Assembly: GCA_001455915.2 (NCBI GenBank)
Contig: LNDK02000024.1
Span: 2,542,001 to 2,606,000, forward strand
Origin: Samsoniella hepiali
Taxonomy: Eukaryota > Ascomycota > Sordariomycetes > Hypocreales > Cordycipitaceae
Direction: 5' to 3'
DNA: 64,000 nucleotides
Shown here one piece after another: positions 54,083 to 64,000 of the stretch. Position 1 is the first letter of the stretch; each line of letters begins with the position of its first letter. The position numbers were made by a program, and so were the translations under genes. The notes under the pieces are model-generated. The model was not told where the DNA came from and ran no database searches. It saw only the letters and a list, made by a program, of their open reading frames with translations.

Positions 54083-55534
54083 GACGGCAGGTGAATAGTG
54101 ATTATAATGGGGGGAGGGGGGAAGGGTCTACTGAGCGGAAAGCTACTAGCGGGTAGGGTAGGCAGGCCTGTGTGTCCAGCGGACTCCGGCGCAAGTGGTC
54201 CCTTTATAGTTTTCGCGACGAAGAGGCTGCCCGACCATTACCTTTGCGTACAAGTGTAATGGTTCGCAATGCATAAAGAGGCGTAGCAACAGCCATTCGC
54301 TCGCTGGGTGTACTGCCAGTTACCAAATACATGATAGACTGTGCGTCGGAGCGGACACGTCGAGTCCTCAGTAACACTACAGCTAGGATGGAACACTACT
54401 TCGCTTTCATTCTGTCCCAGCTGAAAAACCATTGGGCATCGTTGCGTTGGGTCAAGGCGATAATATCGTTGCGAACGACGAAGCGAACCAACCTGTCGCT
54501 GACGAGGTGGCCTTTCGACGTGGCAATGCAGCCATTCTTGGTGTCTCGGGTGCGCCACCAGGTCCAATAATTAGGCAGCCAACAGCATGACTGATTCTTG
54601 TTCTTGTTAATTACTCGCTTTCATGGCTTCAAAATCGCTCATGCAAGTCATTCGAGGCTCTGTAAATGATGTCACTTGTGCCCCAGAAAAGTTGATTAAT
54701 GGCTTCTCGAGCCAGATCCGCCGTGGCCACCATTTTCCTCGCGTGGCGTATAGCCAAGGACTGGCTGACTATCAGCCCCATGTCATAAAAGTGATTTTTG
54801 CGCATTTTTGTCAAATTCCATCTCCGACAGTCTTAGTTAGGCCCCTCACTCCGGAGTTGCGCCACTGCATGCAGGTGTAACCTTTGTGCCATTGTTACAA
54901 GCTGACTGTCCAGGGTCGCAATGCCGCAGTGTGCCGGCAGACCCTGGTAGATTCTTTTCGCCGACTGGCTGAAAGGCTTGCCGTCTTGAGCTTAATAAAC
55001 ACGCACCACTACCGCAGCCTACGGCGACCTTTCTGTCAAACGCCTCGGAACCAAGTTAGACACGCAACCATCGTGCCAATGTGCGCTCTTTTATAGCACA
55101 TCGGCCATAAGGTTTCCAACTCTACAGATCCAATGTCCGTAATTCGACCCGCTATTGATATATCAGCGCTATTATCATATATCCCCAGCCCCCATCGTAT
55201 CTTGCAGAAACGCCACTGGGGGCGGAGACGATTGCGCTATGCAGTATGCAGCACCAGGGCACAAATTGACCAGACCGCCTTGGCGCTGGCCATCTTCAGG
55301 TGCGTCCCCCGGTGAGGAACGCCCAGTGCTTGGATGCTGCCGGTGGCTCATTCTCATGTGGGCATACGGTGGCACATGAAGGCCATTTTGGAACGTGGCA
55401 TTCGGGCACTGCGACCATGTGGCCGTGGCTTACACGGGCCTCCGCACTGCACGGTTCCTTCAAGGCGCGGCGAGCAGACCAAGTGCAATTCCCTCGTCCT
55501 CTTATCAGATAAAGTAGCGTTTGCTTAAACGCTC
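54083..55534. other. Divergent intergenic region, left part
   Basis: About 1.45 kb upstream of both neighbours. On the minus strand, 54568-54396 reads as 57 open codons including GHLVSDRLVRFVVRNDIIAL, which looks protein-like but ends in a stop and has no partner exon, so it may be a gene remnant. No other coding signal is found. Confidence 0.35.
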
Positions 55535-55651
55535 GTGGCCTCTTGGCTTCCTTTCAGTGCTAAAGATGGTGGCGCTTAGGGTTTGTTCTTGGTCACATAG
55601 ACAATTGGGTCGGCTGCACTACACGAGACCAGCAAAACCGAGCGACGACTT
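55535..55651. repeat. Direct repeat copy A upstream of SurE-like gene
   Basis: Begins GTGGCCTCTTGGCTTCC and ends with the block AAAACCGAGCGACGACTT. It shares long identical blocks with copy B (55695-55821), including CTTCCTTTCAGTGCTAAAG and ACCGAGCGACGACT, with indels between them. A 43 bp spacer separates the copies. Confidence 0.9.
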
Positions 55652-55694
55652 TCTTGTCGAATACATTGATCCACGCCCAAACCACAGCGTACTT

Positions 55695-55821
55695 GTGGTC
55701 TCTCGACTTCCTTTCAGTGCTAAAGTGGCGCGCGCGCTTAGGGTTTTGTTCTTGGGTCAAAATAGACGAAAGTAGTCGGGAGACACTACTACACGAGATC
55801 AACAAAACCGAGCGACGACTT
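55695..55821. repeat. Direct repeat copy B upstream of SurE-like gene
   Basis: Imperfect second copy of the 55535-55651 segment, ending 55 bp before the SurE-like start codon. Changes relative to copy A are clustered (a GCGCGC expansion and a changed middle part), while both ends are well conserved. Confidence 0.9.
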
Positions 55822-55876
55822 GTTACTTCTTGGCCAACGCCCGTCAAACACCAACACCCCCGTTCTCGTAGAATCC

Positions 55877-56888
55877 ATGAAGGCCACCGTCGCCCTCTCC
55901 GTTCTGCAGGCCCTCGTTGTCCACGGCATTCGCATCCTGCAGGGCAACGATGACGGCTGGGCCGAGCTCTACACGCGCGACTTTGGCGAGGCGCTGCGCG
56001 CCTCTGGCCACGATGTCGTCCTCTCTGCCCCTGCCGAGGACAAGTCTGTCGCCTGTACGTTTTTTCTTTTTCTCCCTATTTGCAGAAAGCCATCACCACC
56101 ACCACCACTACGCTCACGCTCTCCCTCCCCTTATAGCAATACTGATCTGTTTCGTCATTTCTTGCTCAGTGTTACTGGACGTCGACCCTGAAAAGCGTAC
56201 CAAGCCCTGCCATTACGGCTCGTGCCAGCCCAAGTCGGAGCGTTTCGGCCACAACGAGACCCATCCCGAGCTGAACTGGGTCAACTCGTTCCCCGTCACG
56301 GCCGTGCGCTTCGGCATTGAAACCTTTGGCCCGCAGTGCTGGGGCGGCTACCACCCGGAGCTCGTCGTCGCCGGCCCCAACGTCGGCCGCTCCGCGTGGC
56401 TCGCCGTGCAATATTCCGGCAACGCCGCCGTGGCCGCCTACGCCGCCCGGGCGCAGATTCCCGCCATTGCCTTTTCCGCCGCCAGCGGCAGCCGCCTGCC
56501 CTGGGACACGGACCCGGCGCCCAAGGCGAGCGCGGTCTACGCCGAGCTCGCCCGCAACCTCACCAACACCGTCATCGCCTCGGGCAAGCCGTACCTGCCG
56601 CCCGACATCTTCCTCAACGTCAACTTTCCGCCCGTCGACGAGCGCTGCCCGGACGCCGCGTCGTTCAAGTGGATTCTGACCCGCATGAATCCGGGCATCC
56701 ACGAGCCGCGGGACTTGCTGTGGTGCAACAGAGACAGGCTGCCCACGGAAAACTACGTCCGTCACGGCCCGGGCTGCTACATCTCCGTCAGCCCTGGTGA
56801 TGCGTACACCAAAAAGACCAGCGAGGACGTTCGCAAGCAGGAGGTTATACTCAAGAAGCTCCAGAGCATCCTTTCTTGCTTTCCTTGA
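55877..56888 (+). CDS. SurE-like 5'-nucleotidase / acid phosphatase
   Basis: Exons are 55877-56054 and 56170-56888 around a 115 nt intron, giving 298 aa. It starts MKATVALSVLQALVVHGIRI, a short hydrophobic segment that could target secretion as in fungal SurE-type acid phosphatases. The metal-binding motif is GNDDGWAELYTRDF (aa 23-36), and the later family motifs are VNSFPVTAVRFGIE, ELVVAGPNVGRSAW and PAIAFSAASGS. The usual N/D-K-S-G-x-S loop reads DKSVALLLDVDP at the exon junction, so either the splice site differs slightly or the loop is altered. SurE enzymes remove phosphate from nucleotides and small phosphoesters using a divalent metal. An imperfect duplicated segment lies directly upstream. 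The gene converges on GUS1 with 138 bp between stops. Confidence 0.86.
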
Positions 56889-57026
56889 ACGATACATGGT
56901 CATTACGACAAGTGTGAAGCTAGTGTCTAGATAGGAATGCCACGAGATATAAAGCGCTTAAAAGTTGTCCTATCAGTCATTTTATTCATGTATATGCAGG
57001 TTTGCAACCTTTTCATTCCTTTTCAT

Positions 57027-58989
57027 TTATTTTCCGCCCTTGCCTGTAGGGATAGCAAACAGAACAACCCGAGGTCCCTTCTCGCCAGCCTCGCCCTCAA
57101 CCCAGTCACCCAGACCCTTGTCAACACGGAAGAAGCCGCGACGCTCAAGCTGGATGATATCGTCCTTCTTAAGCTTGCCAACGCCGGGGTCACACACCGC
57201 CTCCTCCATGCTGGCTGTGTTGGGGTTCAGATAGTCCTCGAGGTTATCCTCCTCCTCGAGCTTGTCCTTGGTGATGAGGTAGTCAAACTCCCACAGCTCA
57301 GCAGGAACCAGGTCGAAACCCTGCGCCGAGAGCCAGGTAACCTTCTTCTCAGTCGTCTTGAAGTCACCCTTGAGGTTGAGCTCCAGCTTCAGGCTGGGGA
57401 TAGGTTCGCCAGAGGGAATCGCGCGGACAAAGGCGTTGCCCCAGCCCATGAGAGTGATTTCCTCGTCCGTCTTGAAGGTCTTGGCATCGGCCTGGTCGAG
57501 GTAGATTTGAGGAGAAAAGTAAACCTGCTTGTTGCCGACGTCGGCATTCTTGGGGTGCTTGGGGCGCTCCTCAACAACGACACCAGATGGGGTCTCGGAG
57601 CCAGAAAGGTCGACCTTGACCAGGTCCTTCTTGAGCAGAGCAGTGTGGCGAGGGGCAATGGGATCAATCTCCTTCTTGTTGGCAGCCCAGAAAGTAGTCC
57701 AGTCCATGGACACAATGTTGCGGCTGGGACCCTGCTTGATGATGAAGTCACGGAGGGCAGATACAGTCATACCGCGACGGCGGACACCACGGACAGTAGG
57801 CATGCGAGGGTCGTCCCAGCCCCAGACCTTGCCGGTGTCGACAAGCTTGGCGAGCTTGCGCTTGGAGAGGAAGGTCTTGATAAAGTTGAGGCGAGAGAAA
57901 TCCCACATGTGTACCTGTCGGAGGCCCAGGGTATCAATGAACCACTGGTACTGGGGGTTGCGGTCGGTGTACTCAGTGGAACGGAGGGCGTGGGTAACGC
58001 CCTCGTGGCTGTCGACGACGGGGCAGGCGAAATCGTACATGGGATAGACCTTCCATTTGCTGCCAGTACGGTGGTGAGGCTGCTCGACGTTGCAGCGGTA
58101 GATGACGGGGTCGCGCATGGCCTTGTTGGGGTTGTCAACGGAGAGCTTGGCGCGGATGCAGTTGGCAAGACCCTCTGCGGTACCCTTCTTCATCTCCTCA
58201 AAGATGCGCAGGGTCTCCTCAACGGATCGGTCGCGGCGCTTCGAGGGGCGACCGTGCATGCGCTCGTCGCGCATCGTCTCCTGGTCAGTGTCGTCGGCGT
58301 ACGCCTTGTCCATCTTGATCAGCTTGATGCACATGTCGTAGAGGTAGTCAAAGTAGTCCGAAGTGTAGGTCATGGTGTCGGGCTTGATGCCCATGAGGGC
58401 GAGATCCTCGACAATCGCGTCCTGGTACTCTTGTTTCTCCTTGGAGGGGTTGGTATCGTCGAGACGGAGGCGCATCTGGCCCTTGTAAGCGACATGCCCA
58501 AAATAGTCGGAGAGGAGGGCAGCCTTGGCGTGTCCAATGTGGAGGTAGCCGCTGCAGCAGTCAGTAGGTGTCGCGGGACAACATGTGGATACAAGCTTAC
58601 GAAGGCTCGGGAAGGAAACGTGTGACGACGCCCTTGTCGGCATCCTGGAGAGCGAGGTTGTAGTTGGCACCGGCCTTGCTGGCAGCAGCCGTCTTGGCCT
58701 TGGTGGCTGCGTCGGCGGCCTTGGCCTCCTGTCCGAGCTCAGGGTGTGCCGACTCGAGGTAGCTGAACCAGCGGGACAGGTTGGCAAGCGTGTTCTTGCG
58801 GATGAAGCCCATAGCCGCCTTGTTTCCGCGTAGACTCTGCCATGCCGAGGTGTCGAGGGGGCCCAGGGTGAAACCATCGAGGTAGGTTCGCAGCGTCAGG
58901 TGCTTGTCGATGGTGCGCAGATGGGGCTCAATAGAGCGGAAATCGCCGCCGAGGCTGGCAGCCACGGTCTCGAGCTCGTCGTGCTTCAT
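57027..58989 (-). CDS. GUS1: Cytosolic glutamyl-tRNA synthetase
   Basis: Exons are 58989-58601 and 58551-57027 around a 49 nt intron, giving 637 aa. The N-terminal about 120 residues form the GST-like appendix used for contact with the Arc1-type cofactor, followed by an Ala/Lys linker. The class I signature GYLHIGHAK opens exon 2 immediately after the intron. The KMSKS-equivalent is LSKRKLAKLV, and RMPTVRGVRRRGM is the conserved GluRS/GlnRS segment. The eukaryotic beta-barrel tRNA-binding half follows, ending GDWVEGEAGEKGPRVVLFAI. The enzyme attaches glutamate to tRNA-Glu. Absence of a presequence and the eukaryotic-type C-terminal half separate it from the mitochondrial enzyme. Confidence 0.96.
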
Positions 58990-59932
58990 TGTGATTGTAA
59001 TCGCAGCGCAATGAAGTTGATCGGGGAAAGTGTGACTGGATAAAGTCAAGCTTGAGTCACTGGATTTTCGTTGATGGTGGGGGGCTTGATGGAGGGGTTT
59101 TTTGGCGGGGTAACACACATTGGGCTAGCCAATGGTGCAGCTGCAGCTGTCCAGCACTGAGCAGTTGGAAGTGCTTTTCAAACGCCAGCAAAGGCATCTG
59201 ATTACAGGGAGGTATGCGACATTCTCAGTTTGTTCGGTTACTGATCAATACTGCAGCGACCAGCTTTGGGCTAGACGAACTAACCGACGATGTCTCGACA
59301 CTAGGCCATGGCTCAGCTGTGCATTACGACGCTTTTTGGAATCGCGTTCGGACATATGAGGATTGCGCATTTAGTTTACATTCAATGACTAAAAAACCAG
59401 CTTCCTTTCGCAATCATGCCTCCAGCACGGGTCTTTCCAGTGCTGTTACAGATTCAGATACTTGACCCGGACATTGACACTCGGCGTCCCTAATTCTACT
59501 GCGACTTTCAGAGGATCGTTAAGGTACTGTGAGAGTCTAAAAATACTTAGTGAATATTGTATATATTTTCAAGGTAGTTTAGCCTGCCGTATTGCGGAGG
59601 TTTTCCTCACTCTCCGTGTAAGCCCAACTCAACATCAGGCACACGACCTGGTAAAATATTCACGAACAGCTGCAGCTTCGCTTGAATTACATCAAGAAGC
59701 TTTGAAAACAATTCCTGCGTATTGAAGAACTACTTTTTAAACTTTTCTAAACTCACATATTTCGAACCATTTATTGCGCCGTCTGGCTGTTCTACCATCG
59801 CAGTACCTATCGATAAGGTTCCTCTGGCCTAACTTTTCAGGCCCCAACTATTTTTCGAGATGCCATCCCCATTTTGCGACAGGAGCTGCAACTAGCTCGA
59901 GTATCAACCACGCATAGCACACACAAAATAGC
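58990..59932. other. Divergent intergenic region between GUS1 and MRPL1
   Basis: About 940 bp between two genes for translation components read in opposite directions. Short frames at 59132-59725 have no family resemblance. The AT-rich part at 59520-59780 separates the two promoters. Confidence 0.4.
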
Positions 59933-60914
59933 ATGGCTCCTGTCGATAAATGCTTGGCCTCGATGGCCAGGCTGAGCCTTACGCAGGCCTCCCGGCCAAC
60001 GGTGCCAATGGTCCCGCGATGCCTGGCCCCGGCCGCCCTGGTGCAAACTCGCCATGCTTCCGTCGTCCGTATCAAAAAGGGTCCAGTCAAGAAGAAGCCC
60101 GTGTCAAAGGAATTCCGACGTCATAACCTCGACAAGAACGAGTTTCCCAGATTCTCGCTTGTCGAGGCCATGAGGTACGACCTAATTTCATACGACAAAC
60201 ATCACGCGACAGCACTCGCGTGATCGAGGAGCAAACTAACTCGAAGCCAGAATCCTCCGCGCATACGAAGTCGGACAGCCTCCTGCCTCCATCAAATACG
60301 ATCTCGCCATCAACCTGAAAACCGCCCGCAACGGCCCCGTCGTCAAGAGCAGCCTGCGCCTCCCCCACCCCGTCGGCACCGACTGGCGCATCGCCGTCAT
60401 CTGCAAGGAGGGCAGCGAGGTGGCCGCCGCCGCCGCCGCCGCGGGCGCTGTCGCCGTCGGCGAGGCGTCCCTGTTCGAGGAGATTCGCAAGGAAAATATC
60501 AACTTTGACCGTCTCCTGTGCCACGAGGGCAGCGAAAAGGCGCTGCAAAAGGCCGGCCTAGGCCGCATACTGGGTCCCAAGGGCCTGATGCCGTCGGCAC
60601 GCATGAAGACGGTCGTCACCGACGTGGCCAAGTCGATTCGCGACACGGCCGGCTCGGCCGACTACCGCGAGCGCATGGGCGTCATCCGCCTGGCCGTTGG
60701 CCAACTGGGCCACACGCCGGAGCAGCTCAAGGCCAACATCTCGGCCGTGCTGGCCAAGGTCAAGGCCGAGTGCACCGAGATTTCGGAGGAGTCGCACAAG
60801 GAGGTCCACGATGTCGTTTTGAGCACAACCAACGGACCTGCCATTAGTTTGAGCGGCAAGTTGGTGAATGAGGAGGAAACGGTCACCGCTGAGCAATTAT
60901 CGGGTGCCATGTAA
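59933..60914 (+). CDS. MRPL1: Mitochondrial large ribosomal subunit protein uL1m
   Basis: Exons are 59933-60174 and 60251-60914 around a 76 nt intron, giving 301 aa. The first 45 residues are basic and hydroxylated without acidic residues (MARLSLTQASRPTVPMVPR, VQTRHASVVRIKK), as in a mitochondrial presequence. The L1 core follows: EAMRILRAYEVGQPPASIKY, INLKTARNGPVVKSSLRLPH, AGAVAVGEASLFEEIRK and the highly conserved GRILGPKGLMPSARMKTV, with the C-terminal helix QLKANISAVLAKVKAE. uL1 forms the mobile stalk that guides tRNA out of the ribosome. Length fits fungal mitochondrial L1. Confidence 0.94.
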
Positions 60915-61049
60915 AACAGCATAAGGGGGAGCACTGTGTATTACTTGTACAATATCTAAACTACTGAATAACAGCATCAGCGATTGATATGCAAAGCACA
61001 TTGGACCAAGACTGCGGATGTGATGGTCATTAAAAGTGGTGATTGGTAT

Positions 61050-61943
61050 CTATTTCGCCTTGAGGGTCTTGACTGCCTCGTCCTGGGCGCCCAGTATTCT
61101 ATATATGGCGAGGTATTTCAACACTCTACCTTGTGCCGGGACGCCCGCTTTGCGACTCTCTTTGATTGCATTGTTGAGGTCCAGTAGCAACGTTTTCCTA
61201 CACTTCGCCAGGCGCGCCTCCATCTTGGTTGTAAAAGCTAGCACTGGAAGTGACCGGAGCAGCGCCTCGGCAGTATTATAGTCTTGTGCTAGTATCATCA
61301 GCACCGTAGGCGTGCTTCCCACCAGTCCGTGTATTTGTTCATCCTCGTCTTCGTCTTCCTCATCGTCGCTGTCCTCGTCGTCCGAGTCGATTGATTTCTC
61401 TCCATCCTTTGTCTTGGGCAGATTGCTCAGCGCGAGCCTCTCCTCCAGCGACGCCAGACGCTCTGTAATCTCCACCATGGTCCGTCCCAGCTCAATGCTG
61501 CCGCGCACATCGTGCAGCTGCGTCGTGAGCTCGTCCGTCTCGGCCCGGCGCGTCACCACCTTGGCCTTGACGTCTTCGATGGCGCGGCGAAAGCCTAGCA
61601 GTGCCACGCGGACATCCTCGACCTTTTCATCGCCGCCGCGGAGGTCGGTGCCCAGGGAGAGAAACGTCGTCGAGTTGGCATTGACGAGCTCGAGCAGCTC
61701 GTTGCTGATGGCGGCGCTGCGGTCGCGCAGCTCGGCGCGCAGGTCTTCGAGCGTCTGGTGGCGGTGCGGCAGCGCGGAGAGATACGCGGCGGGGTCGAAT
61801 TCGGGTGTGATGAAATCGGAGCGAGGAAGGGCCTCGGGGAAGGGCAGGGGGGCGTCATCATCGGCGTCGGAGGAGTCTGAGGAGAGGTTGAAGGCGGATG
61901 GCCTGCCCCGCGATGGAAGCGGCCGGTCCAGTGTGCTGGTCAT
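61050..61943 (-). CDS. COG2: Conserved oligomeric Golgi complex subunit 2
   Basis: An intronless ORF of 297 aa. The region aa 35-115 contains the COG2 N-terminal signature (LPRSDFITPEFDPAAYLSAL and LEDLRAELRDRSAAISNELL), followed by long amphipathic helices (SIELGRTMVEITERLASLEE) expected to form coiled coils with other lobe A subunits. An acidic run (DSDDEDSDDEEDEDEDE, about aa 190-206) is inserted before the last helices. Filamentous fungal COG2 is commonly this short compared with animal COG2, so the gene is probably complete. The complex tethers vesicles during retrograde traffic within the Golgi. The 3' end is 135 bp from the convergent MRPL1 gene. Confidence 0.88.
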   Translation of the reverse strand: MTSTLDRPLPSRGRPSAFNLSSDSSDADDDAPLPFPEALPRSDFITPEFDPAAYLSALPHRHQTLEDLRAELRDRSAAISNELLELVNANSTTFLSLGTDLRGGDEKVEDVRVALLGFRRAIEDVKAKVVTRRAETDELTTQLHDVRGSIELGRTMVEITERLASLEERLALSNLPKTKDGEKSIDSDDEDSDDEEDEDEDEQIHGLVGSTPTVLMILAQDYNTAEALLRSLPVLAFTTKMEARLAKCRKTLLLDLNNAIKESRKAGVPAQGRVLKYLAIYRILGAQDEAVKTLKAK

Positions 61944-62746
61944 GCCAGTAGCTGTTGGAAATAGAGCTGCTCAAGAGTCCGGTCATTCAGCAGATTGTAA
62001 TTCCTGGTGTGTAGAAAGATGACAGTTCGGTAATGCTGTCGTTCTGTCACTGTGGAAGTCGTGGGGTGTTGATTGAAGAGAGTTGCTCCAGTGCAAAAGC
62101 GTATCCACAGGAAAACCACCATGTAGACCAGCACCCCGCTCCAACGTCTTCTATTGAGCGGACGCAACGTTCCAGCAAGATCTCAACTTTATCATGATCA
62201 GCCGATAAAGAGAAAGGCTTCATGCAATGGAGATTAAGGCCTCGATACGACGCAGAATTACTTCCTTTTCGTCCTACATCAGCACCATTTCTTGTACAGG
62301 GTAGTGCCTGCGAGAGTAGAGAGTGCATCAGCCAGAATTGACACAAATGACAAGCCACCTTTGAACCTGTTGCATTGCGTTGCCCTTTATTTCCAAATCA
62401 CGCCAGGGAGGCTCCGGCAAGGAAAGTTGTGCATGCCTTTGCCTATCACATCTGTTTGAGTACCGAGCCCATCCTCTCCGCATGACACTAATGCTGTGGG
62501 GGGCTCTCCAGCTAACTATCCGGTGGCTTGGTACAATATTGTCCCCCAGAAATTGGGGAAAGGCGCCACATTCCGTGGTAACGTTAGCAATGGTGCTCAA
62601 TCTCCGCCCAGTAGCCGTTTGACAACTTGGAGCGCCCCCAAAGCAGTTGAGGAAACACAAACTTGGCCTCCCTCATATCTCAAGAAGGCAAACAGGGCCG
62701 TCCAATGATTGAGTCCACATAGCACAGAAGCTTCTCGATTGAATCC
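61944..62746. other. Divergent intergenic region
   Basis: About 800 bp between COG2 and the Zn(II)2Cys6 gene. Frames on either strand (62047-62358 minus, 62328-62660 minus, 62380-62622 plus) are short and unsupported. It presumably contains both promoters. Confidence 0.4.
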
Positions 62747-64000
62747 ATGTCGCTATCTCTCGATCCCGAGTCTCATGTGGGAGAGGGGGACTGGGAAGAG
62801 CTCCCCCAAGGCCAGGGCCTGCCTGGCGCGATGTCAGATGAGACACCAGCGTAAGTGCAAGCCAACACATGTCCGACCAATACTCATGAAGCCGGCCGCT
62901 ATAGATGTCAGCTGTGTCGCAAGAAAAAGGCAAAGTGTTCCAGACAACGGCCCTGCACTCAGTGCCTCAAGTCAGGTGAGCTTCGGACCACGTCTACCGC
63001 GTCCACTGTAGCATCGGATATGCTCCTAACCTGTAGCTGCTAGGTGCGGACTGCGTCTATGAAGACAAGCGGTCGAAAGGCGGCGTCAAAATTGGCGTCA
63101 TAGAGCGTCTGAGCCAACGAATCGGTTCGTGGGAGACTTGACCCAATATGCTCTCAGCTAATTAAATGCGACAGACACGATTGAAAACATGTTTCTCGGA
63201 CAGAGTATTTTGATGCAGCAATTTATGAAGGGCCAGCATGCTACCAAATCTGGCTCATACATCCAAAGCTTTGCTGCCACTGATTTGGCTGCCTCGACTG
63301 ATAGAGTAAAACACGTTCTGTCGGAGGTGGCAGCATCGATCAAGGAAAGCGATAGTGATGCGGTCGAGACGGTTGAAATCACCCCCACCAGAAGAAGGCC
63401 AGCGAACAAAGAGGACTCAGAGGATTACAATGATCGGCCTCAGAAAAGAATGCGCACCTCGGCAAGTACTGCATATGTTGCTCCGCAACTTGTGCCCATC
63501 GAGACTATACTGGAGGTCTATTTCAAAATGATTCATCCTTGGATACCAGTTTTGCATACCGCTACATTTCTGCGGAGAGCACGCGAACCCGACCGATCGC
63601 CAGAAATCACGCTCCTATTAAAGGCCATCACTGTTATGGCTTCACCATATGCTGGTGGATCAGCCGAAACCGCCCACTCTGAAGAACTGGACAACCACCT
63701 TTCGCAGCTGCGTCAAGAAATCGTCGTTGCCGCAATTGAAAGCAGCTCAAAAGAGGCCATACAAGCCCTGATCCTCGTTACTTTTGACACCATCAAGAGA
63801 GGCGTGAGCCGCTCACCATGGTCTCTCGTTTCTATCATATGTCGCAAGGTCGAGGGGCTGCAACTTAATTCAGAAGACAAGAGCGAGGGGCGTCACATGG
63901 CTGCGTTCTTTTCACAACCAACAGAGCCGCTAGAGCCGTCAACAGCTTGGGTAGAAGTGGAAGAGCGGCGCCGTGTATTTTGGGGCGCGTTTCTCCTGGA
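62747..64000 (+). CDS. Zn(II)2Cys6 fungal transcription factor, partial
   Basis: Exons are 62747-62850, 62905-62975, 63044-63124 and 63175 to beyond the window; introns are 54, 68 and 50 nt with consistent phases. The 5' exon gives MSLSLDPESHVGEGDWEELP and a Gly-rich acidic stretch. The binuclear zinc cluster CQLCRKKKAKCSRQRPCTQC plus the last cysteine in GADCVYED spans the second intron. A linker and coiled-coil segment follow (IERLSQRIDTIENMFLGQSI), a basic patch, and then the fungal-specific regulatory domain with YFKMIHPWIPVLHTATFLRR and the VEERRRVFWGAFLL motif at the window edge. About 350 residues are visible; the C-terminal part lies outside. It should bind DNA at CGG-type sites; target pathway unknown. 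Confidence 0.9.

Noticed and set aside
55575..55745. TTAGGG-like hexamers suggesting telomeric sequence
   Set aside because: There is only one hexamer in each copy of the direct repeat and no tandem array, so this is not interstitial telomere.
56937..58625. 562-codon plus-strand frame opposite GUS1
   Set aside because: Antisense to an intact glutamyl-tRNA synthetase; the leucine/valine-rich translation is typical of the complement of a conserved ORF.

Overview
The window looks like nuclear DNA of a filamentous ascomycete. Genes carry short introns (mostly 49-120 nt) with GTANGT or GTAAGY donors, CTAAC/CTAAT branch sites and CAG/TAG acceptors. Gene density is about one per 2.4 kb, and several families seen here are typical of filamentous fungi (CFEM-type receptor, class I hydrophobin, Zn(II)2Cys6 regulator, JmjC/ARID/PHD demethylase). 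A streptogrisin-like secreted protease with a bacterial-type propeptide fits a hypocrealean, perhaps insect- or nematode-associated, Sordariomycete, but that placement is inference. I assign 26 protein genes (one cut by the right edge) and one frameshifted relic. Most multi-exon models were joined by hand from splice signals and phase. No tRNA, rRNA, CRISPR array or intact transposon was recognised.

Left part (1-16 kb): a CFEM seven-helix receptor; a vacuolar TRP channel (YVC1); a small secreted protein; a divergent pair of RNA-processing genes (FAL1/eIF4A-III and PRP9/SF3A3); the SLX1 nuclease; a decayed ORF; and two phosphotransfer-fold genes, a small protein kinase and an APH-type kinase.

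Middle (16-42 kb): an HMT1-type ABC transporter, a single-pass membrane protein and a family 25 glycosyltransferase. Then comes a 3.3 kb gene-poor stretch with an assembly gap between poly-C runs. After it lie a hydrophobin tail-to-tail with a divergent histidine-phosphatase-like protein, the large KDM5-type histone demethylase, GTP cyclohydrolase I and a secreted Ser/Tyr/Pro repeat protein.

Right part (44-64 kb): TAF11, a bZIP factor, the arsenite carrier ACR3, the bacterial-type serine protease, an OTT_1508-type deaminase-like protein and a SurE-like phosphatase with a duplicated upstream segment. The end holds cytosolic glutamyl-tRNA synthetase, mitochondrial ribosomal protein uL1m, COG2 and the start of a Zn(II)2Cys6 factor. 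Housekeeping genes (splicing, translation, transcription, Golgi) alternate with surface, secreted and metal-handling genes. There is no secondary-metabolite cluster. The most unusual items are the bacterial-type protease, the deaminase-like protein, the hierarchical heptapeptide repeat, the upstream duplication at the SurE gene, and the phosphatase with an altered catalytic signature.
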